The notes beneath the pieces were generated by a model. It ran no database searches. It had not been told where the DNA came from and saw nothing but the letters and a program-made list of their open reading frames with translations. Made by a program: the position numbers and the translations under genes. A DNA stretch of 64,000 nucleotides from Lysinibacillus louembei (GTDB lineage: Bacteria; Bacillota; Bacilli; Bacillales_A; Planococcaceae). Location: assembly GCF_033880585.1 (NCBI RefSeq), contig NZ_CP137624.1, positions 3,321,501 to 3,385,500 of the forward strand. The letters run 5' to 3'. Position 1 is the stretch's first letter. Every line of letters starts with the position of its first letter. This document shows positions 33,825-43,505 of the stretch, piece after piece.

Positions 33825-34712
33825 TTATCCACGCATTGCATCGATTAATGCTGGACGGAATTCACCATCACGTAGCATCGCAATTTCATGTAAATATGGC
33901 GCTGCTTTCGTTTTTGCATCTACACCTACGAAAGGTGTTTCCAGTATTTTAGGTATATGCATTAGCTGGTTATGATGAACAATCGATTTTAATACATCAA
34001 AACCAATTTCACCAAAGCCGATATTTTCGTGGCGGTCTTTGGCAGCACCACGCACGTTTTTTGAGTCATTAATATGCAATACCTTTAAACGATCTAACCC
34101 AATAATTTTATCGAAGTCATTTAATACACCATCAAAATCCTCAACGATATTATAGCCTGCATCATGCACGTGACAAGTGTCAAAGCAAATCGACAAGCGT
34201 TCGTTATTTGTCACACCATCGATAATTTGCGCAAGCTCTTCAAATGTACGACCACATTCGCTGCCTTTGCCAGCCATCGTTTCTAGCGCAATTTGCACAG
34301 GATAATCCTGTGTTAGCACTTCATTTAAGCCTTCTACAATTTTCGCAATACCTGCCTCCGCACCTGCCCCAACATGTGCTCCTGGATGCAAGACAATTTG
34401 CGTCGCTCCGATTGCGGCCGTTCGTTTAATTTCCTCTTGTAAGAAATCGACGCCAAGACGGAATGTTTCAGGCTTTGTCGTGTTGCCAAGATTAATAATA
34501 TACGGTGCATGCACGACAATATTTTGCATGCCATGCTCCTGCATATGCGCTAAGCCTGCCTCGATATTGAGCTCCTCGATTGGCTTGCGACGCGTATTTT
34601 GCGGTGCACCTGTATAAATCATAAATGTATTCGCATCATAGCTAAGCGCCTCTTCACTAGCACCTAGTAGCATTTTTTTGCCGTTCATCGATACATGTGA
34701 ACCTAATAACAT
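33825..34712 (-). CDS. nfo: Deoxyribonuclease IV (apurinic/apyrimidinic endonuclease)
   Basis: 295 aa TIM-barrel metalloenzyme that incises DNA at abasic sites. Begins [15 protein letters not shown], the typical start; conserved zinc-ligand segments include VLHPGAH, ALETMAG (Glu), [11 protein letters not shown] and HINDSK. Same neighbourhood as B. subtilis yqfS/nfo. Start coincides with a ribosome site 8-9 nt before ATG 34712. Confidence 0.95.
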   Translation of the reverse strand: MLLGSHVSMNGKKMLLGASEEALSYDANTFMIYTGAPQNTRRKPIEELNIEAGLAHMQEHGMQNIVVHAPYIINLGNTTKPETFRLGVDFLQEEIKRTAAIGATQIVLHPGAHVGAGAEAGIAKIVEGLNEVLTQDYPVQIALETMAGKGSECGRTFEELAQIIDGVTNNERLSICFDTCHVHDAGYNIVEDFDGVLNDFDKIIGLDRLKVLHINDSKNVRGAAKDRHENIGFGEIGFDVLKSIVHHNQLMHIPKILETPFVGVDAKTKAAPYLHEIAMLRDGEFRPALIDAMRG

Positions 34713-34726
34713 TTGTTTGTAGCCTC

Positions 34727-36028
34727 CTATTTCTTACCTCTGTTTTTCAAGCGGCGCTCACGTTTTTTAATTTTTTCCATTTCCCATTTCATGTTGCGCT
34801 TATAGCCTGGTTTTACTTTTTTCGGCTTACGCACAAGCGCTTTCGCTTTCACATCAATTTCATTTTCCTGTTTAACGCGGTTTTTACGTTGATGGCGATC
34901 CTTTAAATCAATCCATTCACCATTTTTAATATCTTTTTGCTCAAACGGGATGCCCATTTTCTCTACACGTACTAATGCATCCTCATCCTCTGGCTTGAAC
35001 AAGGTAATCGCTGTCCCTTTATTGCCAGCACGCGCTGTACGACCAACACGGTGAATAAAGAACTCTAAATCCTCAGGAATCTCATAGTTAATAACATGTG
35101 AAATACCTTGAATATCGATACCGCGCGCTGCTAAATCAGTCGCTACGATAAATTGGAACTCTAAATCACGAATTTGCTTCATCATTTTTTTACGGTCACG
35201 TGGGCTTAAATCACCATGAATTTGTCCTGAACGAATTCCTTGCTCCGCTAAATAGCCTGCTACATGCTCCGCTGTTTTACGCGTATTACAGAAAATAACC
35301 GCTAAAAACGGGTTGATGCTTTTAATAACTTCAACTAAGCGTGTATCACGCGATTTTGAACGCACAGGAACAAGATAAAAATCAATATTTTCCGCTACCG
35401 GTCGCTTATCGTTCATATGAATATGAACAGGTGAATCCATATATTTCTTTAAAAATGGCTGTAGCTTTTCAGGAATTGTTGCCGAAAAGACAAACATTTC
35501 GAGATTTTCAGGCATGTGGCTCGCAAAGCCATCGATATCTTCAATAAAGCCCATATCAAATGCTAAATCTGCCTCATCAACGACAAGCAGGTTCGCTGTA
35601 TGCACTAACAAAGCATTTTCCTTCACTAAATCTTTGATGCGTCCTGGTGTGCCAACAACGATATGTGGCTGTGTTTTTAATTTGTCGATAGAACGCTGCT
35701 TATCCGTCCCACCAATAAATAATTTTGCTTGAATACTTGTACCTTCTACAAGCTGCTGTAGGGCATCGAAAATTTGCTGTGCAAGCTCACGTGTTGGTGA
35801 TGTAATCACCGCCTGTACTTCTTGCTTTTCCTCATTTAAACGTTGGACGATTGGAATTAAAAAGCTATGCGTTTTTCCCGTACCTGTATGTGCTTGTCCA
35901 ATTGCACTTTTTCCTTTTAGTACAAGTGGTATCATTTCCTTTTGAATCGGTGTTGGTTCAACAAAGCCTAATTTAGCAACGGCGTCCTGCAAAAAAGGTT
36001 TTAATTGATAATCTGTATATTTTGACAT
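34727..36028 (-). CDS. cshB: DEAD-box RNA helicase CshB-like
   Basis: 433 aa. Q motif and Walker [10 protein letters not shown] (~45-53), [18 protein letters not shown] (DEAD), FSATIP (SAT), and [10 protein letters not shown] (motif VI) are in order; a basic tail ([10 protein letters not shown] ... [15 protein letters not shown]) suits RNA binding. In B. subtilis CshB has the same place and acts in ribosome assembly and cold adaptation. GGAGG precedes the ATG at 36028. Confidence 0.93.
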   Translation of the reverse strand: MSKYTDYQLKPFLQDAVAKLGFVEPTPIQKEMIPLVLKGKSAIGQAHTGTGKTHSFLIPIVQRLNEEKQEVQAVITSPTRELAQQIFDALQQLVEGTSIQAKLFIGGTDKQRSIDKLKTQPHIVVGTPGRIKDLVKENALLVHTANLLVVDEADLAFDMGFIEDIDGFASHMPENLEMFVFSATIPEKLQPFLKKYMDSPVHIHMNDKRPVAENIDFYLVPVRSKSRDTRLVEVIKSINPFLAVIFCNTRKTAEHVAGYLAEQGIRSGQIHGDLSPRDRKKMMKQIRDLEFQFIVATDLAARGIDIQGISHVINYEIPEDLEFFIHRVGRTARAGNKGTAITLFKPEDEDALVRVEKMGIPFEQKDIKNGEWIDLKDRHQRKNRVKQENEIDVKAKALVRKPKKVKPGYKRNMKWEMEKIKKRERRLKNRGKK

Positions 36029-36179
36029 AATCGCTCCTCCTTAAATCTTTACTATTGTAACATGAAACAGGTCCTTACGTGTTGTATCAAGTGGATTTTT
36101 TTCAAGTCGAACCGATACAATCGCCTTTGCATATGATAAGATATCATCTATTTTATGTGCAGATAGAAAGGAGAGTTTT

Positions 36180-36623
36180 ATGCGCCCGTTCCCGTATTTC
36201 CAAATGCCAACGCCTTACCCTGCTGCACCTCCCTATGCTTTTATGCCGAGAGGGTTCTCACCGATGATGCGCATGCCATCAGCTATACCAATGGGGATGC
36301 CGATGCAGGCTGCTCGTATGGCTCAGGCTGCACAAACAGCCGCTTCAGCACCAAAATGGGAAACCTTCTTACAAACGGCTAATAGCTTTATGGATAATGC
36401 ACAAAAATTTACCCCTTACGTGCAGCAAGCAGCGCCAATGATTAAAAATTTACCTGCGCTTTGGCGAATGTACCGCGGCTTCCGCAGCCAGCCAAGTGAG
36501 TCGAGCACCATTCGTGCACCGCGTGAGGAAATGAACTTTAGCCTAGACAGCTCAAGCAAACCGATTGAACGTCAAACACGCCCTTCTGTACCAAGAATTT
36601 ATCAACCACCATTTGAGTTTTAA
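36180..36623 (+). CDS. VrrA/YqfQ family protein
   Basis: 147 aa, Pro- and Met-rich N-terminus (PFPYFQMPTPYP, MRMPSAIPMGMPMQ), then a helical middle and basic tail ending PPFEF. VrrA/YqfQ proteins are spore-related or unknown; B. subtilis yqfQ lies between cshB and ispH as here. AAGGAGAG precedes the ATG. Confidence 0.75.
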   Translation: MRPFPYFQMPTPYPAAPPYAFMPRGFSPMMRMPSAIPMGMPMQAARMAQAAQTAASAPKWETFLQTANSFMDNAQKFTPYVQQAAPMIKNLPALWRMYRGFRSQPSESSTIRAPREEMNFSLDSSSKPIERQTRPSVPRIYQPPFEF

Positions 36624-36644
36624 CAATGCCAATATTTAAAATTG

Positions 36645-36698
36645 TTCCTAACAGAGAGGTGATGCAGATGCTCGCTTTTCTGTTAGCTCTCTTTTAAA
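36645..36698 (+). terminator. Hairpin after yqfQ
   Basis: CTAACAG (36648-36654) / CTGTTAG (36680-36686) and CTCTCTTTT follow. The loop includes a ribosome-site-like GAGAGGTGATG and a 9-codon ATG frame, noted in the findings. Confidence 0.5.
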
Positions 36699-36706
36699 AC
36701 GAACTT

Positions 36707-36736
36707 TTGTATTCACTAGACGTCATTTGCTATAAT
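36707..36736 (+). promoter_or_regulatory. ispH promoter
   Basis: TTGTAT (36707-36712), 18-nt spacer, TATAAT (36731-36736), 30 nt before the ispH ATG. Confidence 0.7.
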
Positions 36737-36766
36737 AGGACTAGTAAAGCGAAAGGAGTTTGAACA

Positions 36767-37735
36767 ATGAAAGTAATTAAAATAAATCCACGTGGTTATT
36801 GCTATGGCGTTGTTGATGCAATGGTCATCGCTCGCAATGCTGCATTAGATAAATCATTGCCTCGCCCTATTTATATTTTGGGTATGATTGTTCATAATAA
36901 ACATGTAACAGATGCTTTTGAAAAAGATGGCATTATTACGCTTGATGGGGAAAATCGGAAGGAAATTATTGAAAAGGTGGACAAAGGTACGGTTATTTTT
37001 ACCGCACATGGCGTATCACCTGAAATACGTGAAATTGCGAAGCGCAAAGGACTTATCTCCATTGATGCTACTTGCCCAGACGTAACGGTTACACACGATT
37101 TAATTCGCGAAAAGTCCGCAGAGGGCTACGATATTATTTATATTGGTAAAAAGGGCCATCCAGAGCCTGAAGGGGCAATTGGTGTGGCACCTGAGCACGT
37201 TCACCTTGTTCAGTCTGTTCAAGATGTAGAGCATTTAAATTTAACAAACGAAAAATTATTAGTAACAAATCAAACGACGATGAGTCAATGGGATGTTGCT
37301 ACGCTAATGGAGCATTTGCAAAAAAAATTCCCACATATCGAAGTGCATAAGGAAATTTGCCTTGCAACACAGGTGCGTCAAGAGGCTGTCGCTGAACAAG
37401 CAGGTGTGGCCGATTTACTAATCGTTGTTGGCGACCCAATGTCAAATAACTCAAATCGCTTGACACAAGTATCAGAAGAAATTGCACATACAAAGTCATA
37501 TCGTATCGCCGATATTAGCGAGCTTAAGCTAGAATGGCTTGAGGGTATTGATACAGTTGCTGTAACAGCAGGTGCTTCAACACCAACGCCCATTGTGAAG
37601 GAGGTCATTGTCTTTTTAGAAAAATATGACCCAAATGATGCAGCGACACATGAGATCATACGAACTGTTACACTTGATAAAATTTTACCAAAAATTAAAG
37701 AGCCAAAGCCTGTAGAAAAAATTATGCCATATTAA
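36767..37735 (+). CDS. ispH: 4-hydroxy-3-methylbut-2-enyl diphosphate reductase IspH
   Basis: 322 aa 4Fe-4S reductase, the final step of the MEP pathway, making IPP and DMAPP. Cluster cysteines in PRGYCYGV (Cys12) and [10 protein letters not shown], and [10 protein letters not shown] near 203; FTAHGVSPE and KKGHPEPEG are conserved binding loops. AAAGGAG precedes the ATG. The other terminal MEP enzyme, ispG, is at 14234-15346. Confidence 0.97.
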   Translation: MKVIKINPRGYCYGVVDAMVIARNAALDKSLPRPIYILGMIVHNKHVTDAFEKDGIITLDGENRKEIIEKVDKGTVIFTAHGVSPEIREIAKRKGLISIDATCPDVTVTHDLIREKSAEGYDIIYIGKKGHPEPEGAIGVAPEHVHLVQSVQDVEHLNLTNEKLLVTNQTTMSQWDVATLMEHLQKKFPHIEVHKEICLATQVRQEAVAEQAGVADLLIVVGDPMSNNSNRLTQVSEEIAHTKSYRIADISELKLEWLEGIDTVAVTAGASTPTPIVKEVIVFLEKYDPNDAATHEIIRTVTLDKILPKIKEPKPVEKIMPY

Positions 37736-37738
37736 AAA

Positions 37739-37785
37739 TAAGCTGTTGAAGGAAATAAAAACCACCTTCAACAGCTTTTTTGTAT
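37739..37785 (+). terminator. ispH terminator
   Basis: AAGCTGTTGAAGG / CCTTCAACAGCTT followed by TTTTTT. Confidence 0.92.
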
Positions 37786-37965
37786 ATTCGACAAAACGCT
37801 TCGACATTTCTTGCAATCACTTACCTAAAAAGCTATGTAGTTATTCAACCACTCCATATTTGTGACAAATTTGTGAACTTATAATTCTGCCCACAATGCG
37901 ACATTATTTTTACCAATTGTGATATACAATACAGGTATCAATCAAAATTAAGGAGTTCCATCATC

Positions 37966-38124
37966 ATGTTGAAACACTTTTTCCAAAAAATCATCTTAAA
38001 ATGTAGAATCGAATTTAAAAGAAAACAAATGTATAAAATTGCAAAAGACCTAGGCTATACACACCCAAAAGTTGTTGAATCAAGCCAGCAGTTAGATACA
38101 TTGCTCAATAGCTACTCCAAATAA
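37966..38124 (+). CDS. Spo0E-family aspartyl-phosphate phosphatase, 52 aa
   Basis: ATG at 37966 with AAGGAG upstream, stop at 38122-38124. The C-terminal part reads MYKIAKDLGY, then PKVVESSQQLDTLLNSY; the S-x-Q-L-D motif and spacing are the Spo0E signature, in which the S/Q-L-D face binds Spo0A~P. Such small proteins dephosphorylate Spo0A and delay sporulation. Context: alone between ispH and a small membrane protein. Confidence 0.82.
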   Translation: MLKHFFQKIILKCRIEFKRKQMYKIAKDLGYTHPKVVESSQQLDTLLNSYSK

Positions 38125-38134
38125 CGGATTATGC

Positions 38135-38332
38135 TTACTGCTGTGCTCGTTTGCGCTCTTTTCGATATTCTGTAAAACGCAGCACACTACCACCAATTGC
38201 AAACGCCATGCCAATCGCAATAAAAATAACGCGCATTGTTGTCGATGTCGTTGGCAATATATTAAAGATGGTTGCTAACACAACAAATAAACCAGAGATT
38301 GATACTAAATAACCAGCTAAACCTACACTCAT
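38135..38332 (-). CDS. Small membrane protein of unknown function
   Basis: 65 aa with two hydrophobic segments (about 4-24 and 30-50) and a basic tail (RFTEYRKERKRAQQ). ATG at 38332 (MSVGLAGY) has GAGG upstream; a GTG at 38341 is also possible. No family recognised. Convergent with the Spo0E-like gene. Confidence 0.65.
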   Translation of the reverse strand: MSVGLAGYLVSISGLFVVLATIFNILPTTSTTMRVIFIAIGMAFAIGGSVLRFTEYRKERKRAQQ

Positions 38333-38442
38333 ATATTTCACCTCACGTCAAATTTTATCGTGCTCTACTAGAAATTGCAAACATACTAATAATTCATCGC
38401 GACCTATACAGAGGTTTGAATAAGCCTCTTCTCATATGAATA

Positions 38443-38492
38443 CAAAAAGGCTGTGGAAAAATTAGATGTACTAACTTTTCCAACAGCCTTTC
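38443..38492 (-). terminator. Terminator after the oligopeptide-type binding protein gene
   Basis: AAAGGCTGTTGGAAAA / TTTTTCCACAGCCTTT arms with a minus-strand T-run. Confidence 0.85.
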
Positions 38493-38501
38493 ACTTACAT
38501 T

Positions 38502-40310
38502 TTATTTCGTTGCTTGGTATGCCTGTATAAATTCCTTCACTTTTGCGCTATCTGCCTCTAGCTTTAAGCCTGTATCCACAAGTGGTGAAACAGTTGATAC
38601 TGCTGGCTTTTTATTACCTTGGTAGTAGCTAATAAATTCATCTTGATTAATTGAATAAAGAATCGCTTTACGTAAATCAACAGATGTTGATACATCTCGC
38701 CCTTTTGGATTCATTAATAAATAAGAAACGGCGTTGCTATCTGCTGTTTTTAATGTTAAATTCGCATCACCCTCTACAACATCAAGCTTCGTTTCTGGCA
38801 CAGCTTGTAGTACGTGGATTTCTCCGTTACGTAGAGCTGATAATGCGCTATCGTTATCTTGGATAAAGCGCACGTTCACTTTATCTATTTTCGGCTCATT
38901 TTCAGTGCCTGCTTGATATGCTGGATTTTTTACGAACGTTGCCTCATAATCATTTTTTTGTACAAGTACGTACGGGCCTGATGCAGCTAAATGGTTAGCA
39001 TATGTTGCCCCTTCTGTTACTGTTGCTTGATCTCCATAAGCTACATGAACGTTTGGATCATAGCTTTCAACATCAAATGTATTGACCGCTGTAACCGCAG
39101 CCTCTGACACGATACCACCCGATTGATGCGCTAAATAGTTTAACACTTGTGGGAATGGTGTTGGTGTCGTAATTTTTACAACCTGATATTTACCTGCTGC
39201 ATTATCGACATCTGCCTCGCTCGCCACTACCTCTGCAATCGCCGCTGGTAATTGCTGTGATAACACGTCTAAAACTGTGTCGCCATTAGCTGTTTGTACA
39301 GATTCCAATGCTGTAATATCTGTTACGATCTCCACTGTCTCGATGTTTTCATGAATTGAGTATGTGCGGTGATCTGGCACTGCTTTCTCATCCTTTGCAC
39401 GCTCTAATGAAAAGACTACATCCTCCGCTGATACTAAATCACCTGTATCTACCGCTTGGTTATTTTCCACTTTTGCAAAGTTAATATCATCGCGCAATAC
39501 GAAGTAATACGATTGGTTATCCTCTGCAATAGCATAGTTATACGATAACGAGCCATCTGCAACGACTTCATCCGTATCAGATAAATTCACTAAACGCACA
39601 TACATATTCGTATTTAATGTATTAATAGAGCCATCATTTCCTTTAACTGGGTCTAATGATGTTAATGATGAAATAGCTTGGTGTAAAATAAGCGGTTCTG
39701 TTGTATTTTTTGCTGTATCATTAAATGAAATTGTTTCCCACGCCTGTGCACGTGATTTTGGTAAACGAACTGTATCTGGGTTTACTTCTTTAGAATAAAT
39801 ACCTTGGAATTTCTTTGAAATGTATAATGGTGCAATATATGCTTTATCGAAAACAAGTGCTTGCTCTAGCTCTGCATATTTCTCCTTCGCCTCATCGCCA
39901 ATTAATGTGCTTGCCTCATCGATTAATGTATCGATTTGCTCGTCTGCTGTATTGCTATAATCTCCACCTGTTTTAAACAGACCACGCACCGCATAATCTG
40001 GGTTCCCTGTTACTGTCGTCCAGCTTGATAATGCTAAATCATAGTTCCCTGCATCTCGTTGTGCTGAAAAGGAACCGAAATCTGGTTGAATGTTTAATTT
40101 CACCTCAAAGCCATTTTTCGTTAATTGGTCACGCACGATATTTACATCTTGCTCCTGTGATGCCATTCCTAGTACTTCAATAACAGGCTTGTCACCTGTT
40201 GGGCTCGTTGTGCTTTCTTTTTCTACATCGGATTTTGTTTCTACACAGCCTGTTAACGCTACGGCTGCCGCTGTTGTTGCTGCTGCAAAAGCTAAATATT
40301 TTTTGTTCAT
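38502..40310 (-). CDS. ABC transporter substrate-binding lipoprotein, SBP_bac_5 family, apparently circularly permuted
   Basis: 602 aa with a lipobox (ALTGC, Cys22). Residues ~42-196 read like the usual C-terminal lobe of DppA/OppA proteins: 'IVRDQLTKNGFEVKLNI', 'GNYDLALSSW', 'GNPDYAVRGLFKTGG', 'QIDTLIDEA' and 'AELEQALVFDKAYIAPLYI'. Residues ~205-602 read like the usual N-terminal part: 'LILHQAISSLTSLDP', 'LVSAEDVVFSLERA', '...ASGPYVLV', ending with 'DLRKAILYSINQDEF', where the normal protein would continue into the C-lobe. Thus the order is reversed compared with the family. Next to two permeases; peptide or nickel-type ligand likely, substrate unknown. Confidence 0.88.
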   Translation of the reverse strand: MNKKYLAFAAATTAAAVALTGCVETKSDVEKESTTSPTGDKPVIEVLGMASQEQDVNIVRDQLTKNGFEVKLNIQPDFGSFSAQRDAGNYDLALSSWTTVTGNPDYAVRGLFKTGGDYSNTADEQIDTLIDEASTLIGDEAKEKYAELEQALVFDKAYIAPLYISKKFQGIYSKEVNPDTVRLPKSRAQAWETISFNDTAKNTTEPLILHQAISSLTSLDPVKGNDGSINTLNTNMYVRLVNLSDTDEVVADGSLSYNYAIAEDNQSYYFVLRDDINFAKVENNQAVDTGDLVSAEDVVFSLERAKDEKAVPDHRTYSIHENIETVEIVTDITALESVQTANGDTVLDVLSQQLPAAIAEVVASEADVDNAAGKYQVVKITTPTPFPQVLNYLAHQSGGIVSEAAVTAVNTFDVESYDPNVHVAYGDQATVTEGATYANHLAASGPYVLVQKNDYEATFVKNPAYQAGTENEPKIDKVNVRFIQDNDSALSALRNGEIHVLQAVPETKLDVVEGDANLTLKTADSNAVSYLLMNPKGRDVSTSVDLRKAILYSINQDEFISYYQGNKKPAVSTVSPLVDTGLKLEADSAKVKEFIQAYQATK

Positions 40311-40328
40311 CTTTAAATTCCTCCAATA

Positions 40329-41825
40329 TTAATTTGATTTCGGGTCTAATGCGTCACGTAAGCCATCACCAAAGAAATTAAATGATAGCACGAGCAGCAT
40401 AATACAAATCCCTGGGAAAATCGCTACATAAGAATGTGTTTCTAAATATGTGCTTCCTACTTTTAAAATATTGCCCCATTCAGGAATATGTGGCTCAACA
40501 CCTAGCCCAAGGAAGCTCAAGCTACTCGTTGAAATAACCGCGCCACCAATTGTTAAGGTTGCCTTGACAATCATCGGTGCTAAAGAGTTTGGTACGATAT
40601 GCTTAAAAATAATCGCCCCATCAGACACACCCAAGGCACGTGCGGACTCGACAAACTCGTAATTGGCAATTTGCATGACATTGGCACGCATCGTTCGAGC
40701 ATATGTCGGAATCGCTCCAACGCTTAGTGCGATAATTAAGTTCACTGTATTGGCGCCAAATGCGGCAATAATCGCAATTGCTAACAGAATACCTGGAATC
40801 GCATATAAAATATCAAGCAAACGCATAATGATATTATCTGTATGTCGACCGTAATAGCCTGAAAATGCCCCAAGTGCCCCACCAATAATTGCGGGAATAA
40901 TTGTTGAGAAAAAGCCGACAATTAACGAGATTTGTGCACCGAAGACGATGCGGGAGAATAAATCACGCCCAAAATCATCTGTGCCTAATGGATATTCAAA
41001 TGATGGTCCTTGCAATAGGGCACTATAATTATTTTGTGTCGCAAAGTCATAATCAAACGTCCATGAGCTGACAATAGACAATGAAAACATTGTAATAATA
41101 AAGAACATGCCGAACACAGCCATCGTATTGCGCAAAATTTTGTCCCATGTTTTTTGCCACTTCTCTATTGCAGAAGGATCTGCATTTCTCGCCTTACGAA
41201 TCAATGTAAAGCCGAGCAATGTGGCAAACAAATTACCTGTCACTGTTGCAAGCAACAGCACAATACCTAGCACTTGCATCCATTTCGGTGCAGAGGTAGC
41301 TGTGACATAGCGTGCAACAAGCACTGCTGTTACTGCATAAACAAGTGCCAATGCTATAAATGCAGTCATTGCCATAACGAAGCTATCGACAACATAAGGC
41401 TTAAATATATTGAGTGCCGAAAGCATAAAAATAACAATTTGTGTCATCAGTGCATAAACCGCAAACGTATACTCCGTCGTTTTATTTTTCGTCACAAGCA
41501 TAAAGCCATAGCCTGCCGCAAAAACATTGCCAGCAAAAATCGTCAGCATTAATGGATAGCCTAGCCAGCGTGTTCTACGTTCAATTTGATGCACCTTTGC
41601 TAAATCTTTTTTTATAAGCAGTGAAGTGAGCCAAACATAAAGTGTTATCACAGCGTAAATAATAAAGCCATACAACACATATGGTCGCCACACACCTTCA
41701 CTAAAATTAAAGCTATAAAGTAAAAGCAATACTGAAAAAATCGCAGAAAAGGCAATGGTAAATTGTGCATTGACATATTCCTGTGTAATTTTCAAAAGTA
41801 GCTTCACATTTGATATGAATTTCAC
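40329..41825 (-). CDS. ABC transporter permease DppC/OppC-like with long N-terminal membrane extension
   Basis: 498 aa. The last ~275 residues are a complete DppC-type permease: FEYPLGTDDFGRDLFSRIVFGA, EAA loop 'EFVESARALGVSDGAIIFKHI', and the C-terminal 'FGDGLRDALDP'. About 220 residues before it form some six additional hydrophobic segments absent in ordinary OppC/DppC. Coupled to the binding-protein gene 18 nt downstream. Confidence 0.88.
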   Translation of the reverse strand: MKFISNVKLLLKITQEYVNAQFTIAFSAIFSVLLLLYSFNFSEGVWRPYVLYGFIIYAVITLYVWLTSLLIKKDLAKVHQIERRTRWLGYPLMLTIFAGNVFAAGYGFMLVTKNKTTEYTFAVYALMTQIVIFMLSALNIFKPYVVDSFVMAMTAFIALALVYAVTAVLVARYVTATSAPKWMQVLGIVLLLATVTGNLFATLLGFTLIRKARNADPSAIEKWQKTWDKILRNTMAVFGMFFIITMFSLSIVSSWTFDYDFATQNNYSALLQGPSFEYPLGTDDFGRDLFSRIVFGAQISLIVGFFSTIIPAIIGGALGAFSGYYGRHTDNIIMRLLDILYAIPGILLAIAIIAAFGANTVNLIIALSVGAIPTYARTMRANVMQIANYEFVESARALGVSDGAIIFKHIVPNSLAPMIVKATLTIGGAVISTSSLSFLGLGVEPHIPEWGNILKVGSTYLETHSYVAIFPGICIMLLVLSFNFFGDGLRDALDPKSN

Positions 41826-41838
41826 AAAAAATCCTCTC

Positions 41839-43266
41839 CTAAGATTGCTTCATTTTTGAGCGGATACGTGGATCAAAGAAAGCATACAACACATCAATGA
41901 CCATATTGACAATCGAAATGGTAATAGCGATGTAAACAACGCCACCCAAAATCGCAGGAATATCGGGTATAAACTGCTTATCGACAATATAACTACCGAT
42001 ACCGCTAATATTGAATACTTTTTCTGTTACCGCTGCCCCGCCAAGCATGCCACCGAACAATAACCCAATCACTGTAATAATTGGAATCATCGCATTGCGA
42101 ATTGCATGTTTGACAATGACGTTTTTCTCACTTAAGCCCTTTGCCTTTGCTGTAATAATATAATCCTCATGAATGACCTCTAGCATGCTGGAGCGCGTCA
42201 TCCTTGCAATCGATGCTGTAATGGATGTCCCTAATACAACAATCGGCATTACAATGGATAGCCAATTACTTGGATTATATGTTGCAGGTAGCCATTGTAG
42301 CTTTAACGAGAATGTTAAAATAAAAATTAGACCTTGCCAGAAGCTCGGAATGGATAAGCCAATTAATGCTAATAGCATAAATGCATAATCTAAAAAGGAA
42401 TTAGGTCGAACAGCTGAAATAATGCCGACAGGTATCGCAATAATCACAGCCATAATTAAAGAAAATAATGCTATCTTTAATGTTACTGGGAATTTATTCA
42501 TAATACTTTGCGTAATATCCTCTTTCCCCGCAAAGGAATTCCCTAAATCAAAGGTAAATAGCCCTGATAAAGAATGCCATAGCTGCACCAAGTACGGCTG
42601 ATCCAAGCCATGTAGCTTATTAAAATTCGCAATTTGTGCTGGTGTCGCCTCAACGCCTAACAGGTTGCGTGCTGGGTCAAATGGTGAAATATATAAAATC
42701 GAAAACACCAATATCGCCACACCGACAATAACAAACAAGCTTTGAATAATACGTTCAACGATAAAGCGTGCAAATGGATTGCTACATAAAATAAGTATGA
42801 TATACATGATAATACTAGGTATAAAGCTTAATGCTAAAAATGCAGGCTTCATTAGTAGTTGACTAAAATATGCTGTATAGGTCTGTTGTGCCACATCTTG
42901 TGCGAAAAGCTGCTGCTCAACTTCCTTATTCATCCTTTGTTCAACTAATTGTTGGACTGTTGCTTGTAGCTTTTGCTCATCTATTTTTTGATGAAAGAAG
43001 CTTGCTTTGGATAATTCCTGCTCTCTATATTCCGCTGCCCACTCCTTTTCTATGCCTGAAGCAATTAATTGCGCTTTTTGCTGCGCATATTTTTCGGAAT
43101 ATGCATTGTTATTTTTTTTATAGAAAAACAATACAGTAGCAACGATATGAACGAGCAAGCCCGTTATATATAAAATCCATGCATAGCTTTTTTTGGCACT
43201 TAATTTTTGATAGCTTCTTGCAAAATATGCATTGATGCCTCGCCCAAAAATTTCATTATTGGACAT
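41839..43266 (-). CDS. ABC transporter permease DppB/OppB-like with N-terminal extension
   Basis: 475 aa. From residue ~165 it is a normal DppB permease (FIVERIIQSLFVIVGV, GLDQPYLVQL, EAA loop 'DYIITAKAKGLSEKNVIVKHA', ending FDPRIRSK). The preceding part has a membrane segment, then about 90 residues of charged, heptad-like helix (EKYAQQKAQLIASGIEKEW and on) and another membrane segment. First gene of this minus-strand transporter block, divergent from the ATPase gene. Confidence 0.88.
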   Translation of the reverse strand: MSNNEIFGRGINAYFARSYQKLSAKKSYAWILYITGLLVHIVATVLFFYKKNNNAYSEKYAQQKAQLIASGIEKEWAAEYREQELSKASFFHQKIDEQKLQATVQQLVEQRMNKEVEQQLFAQDVAQQTYTAYFSQLLMKPAFLALSFIPSIIMYIILILCSNPFARFIVERIIQSLFVIVGVAILVFSILYISPFDPARNLLGVEATPAQIANFNKLHGLDQPYLVQLWHSLSGLFTFDLGNSFAGKEDITQSIMNKFPVTLKIALFSLIMAVIIAIPVGIISAVRPNSFLDYAFMLLALIGLSIPSFWQGLIFILTFSLKLQWLPATYNPSNWLSIVMPIVVLGTSITASIARMTRSSMLEVIHEDYIITAKAKGLSEKNVIVKHAIRNAMIPIITVIGLLFGGMLGGAAVTEKVFNISGIGSYIVDKQFIPDIPAILGGVVYIAITISIVNMVIDVLYAFFDPRIRSKMKQS

Positions 43267-43505
43267 ATTGCTTCTCCCTTCATAACAATTTTAAAATACT
43301 TGATAAGTTTCACAAAACGGTTATTGTATAATTCCTATCTGTATAGTACATTATGTATTAGCGATATCATTTCGTCAATAAAAATATTTATTATTTTGTC
43401 CAAAAGCAAAATACTTAACGAAAAGCTTTATCAAATTGAATAAATAGCGTAACTTTCAGCATTTGAGCTGAGACATAATTGATAATAGATAGGTGGATAT
43501 TTATA

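Noticed and set aside
33691-33975. ORF of 94 aa with YLRF repeats
   Set aside because: Made by the 33688-33785 repeat array; runs into the nfo gene on the other strand.
37840-37900. Rex-type operator before the Spo0E-like gene (TTTGTGACAAATTTGTGAAC)
   Set aside because: The half-sites are direct rather than inverted, unlike the known Rex site.
43267-43505. Specific promoter pair between the divergent permease and ATPase genes
   Set aside because: Several AT-rich candidates but none with a good -35/-10 spacing; left unassigned.
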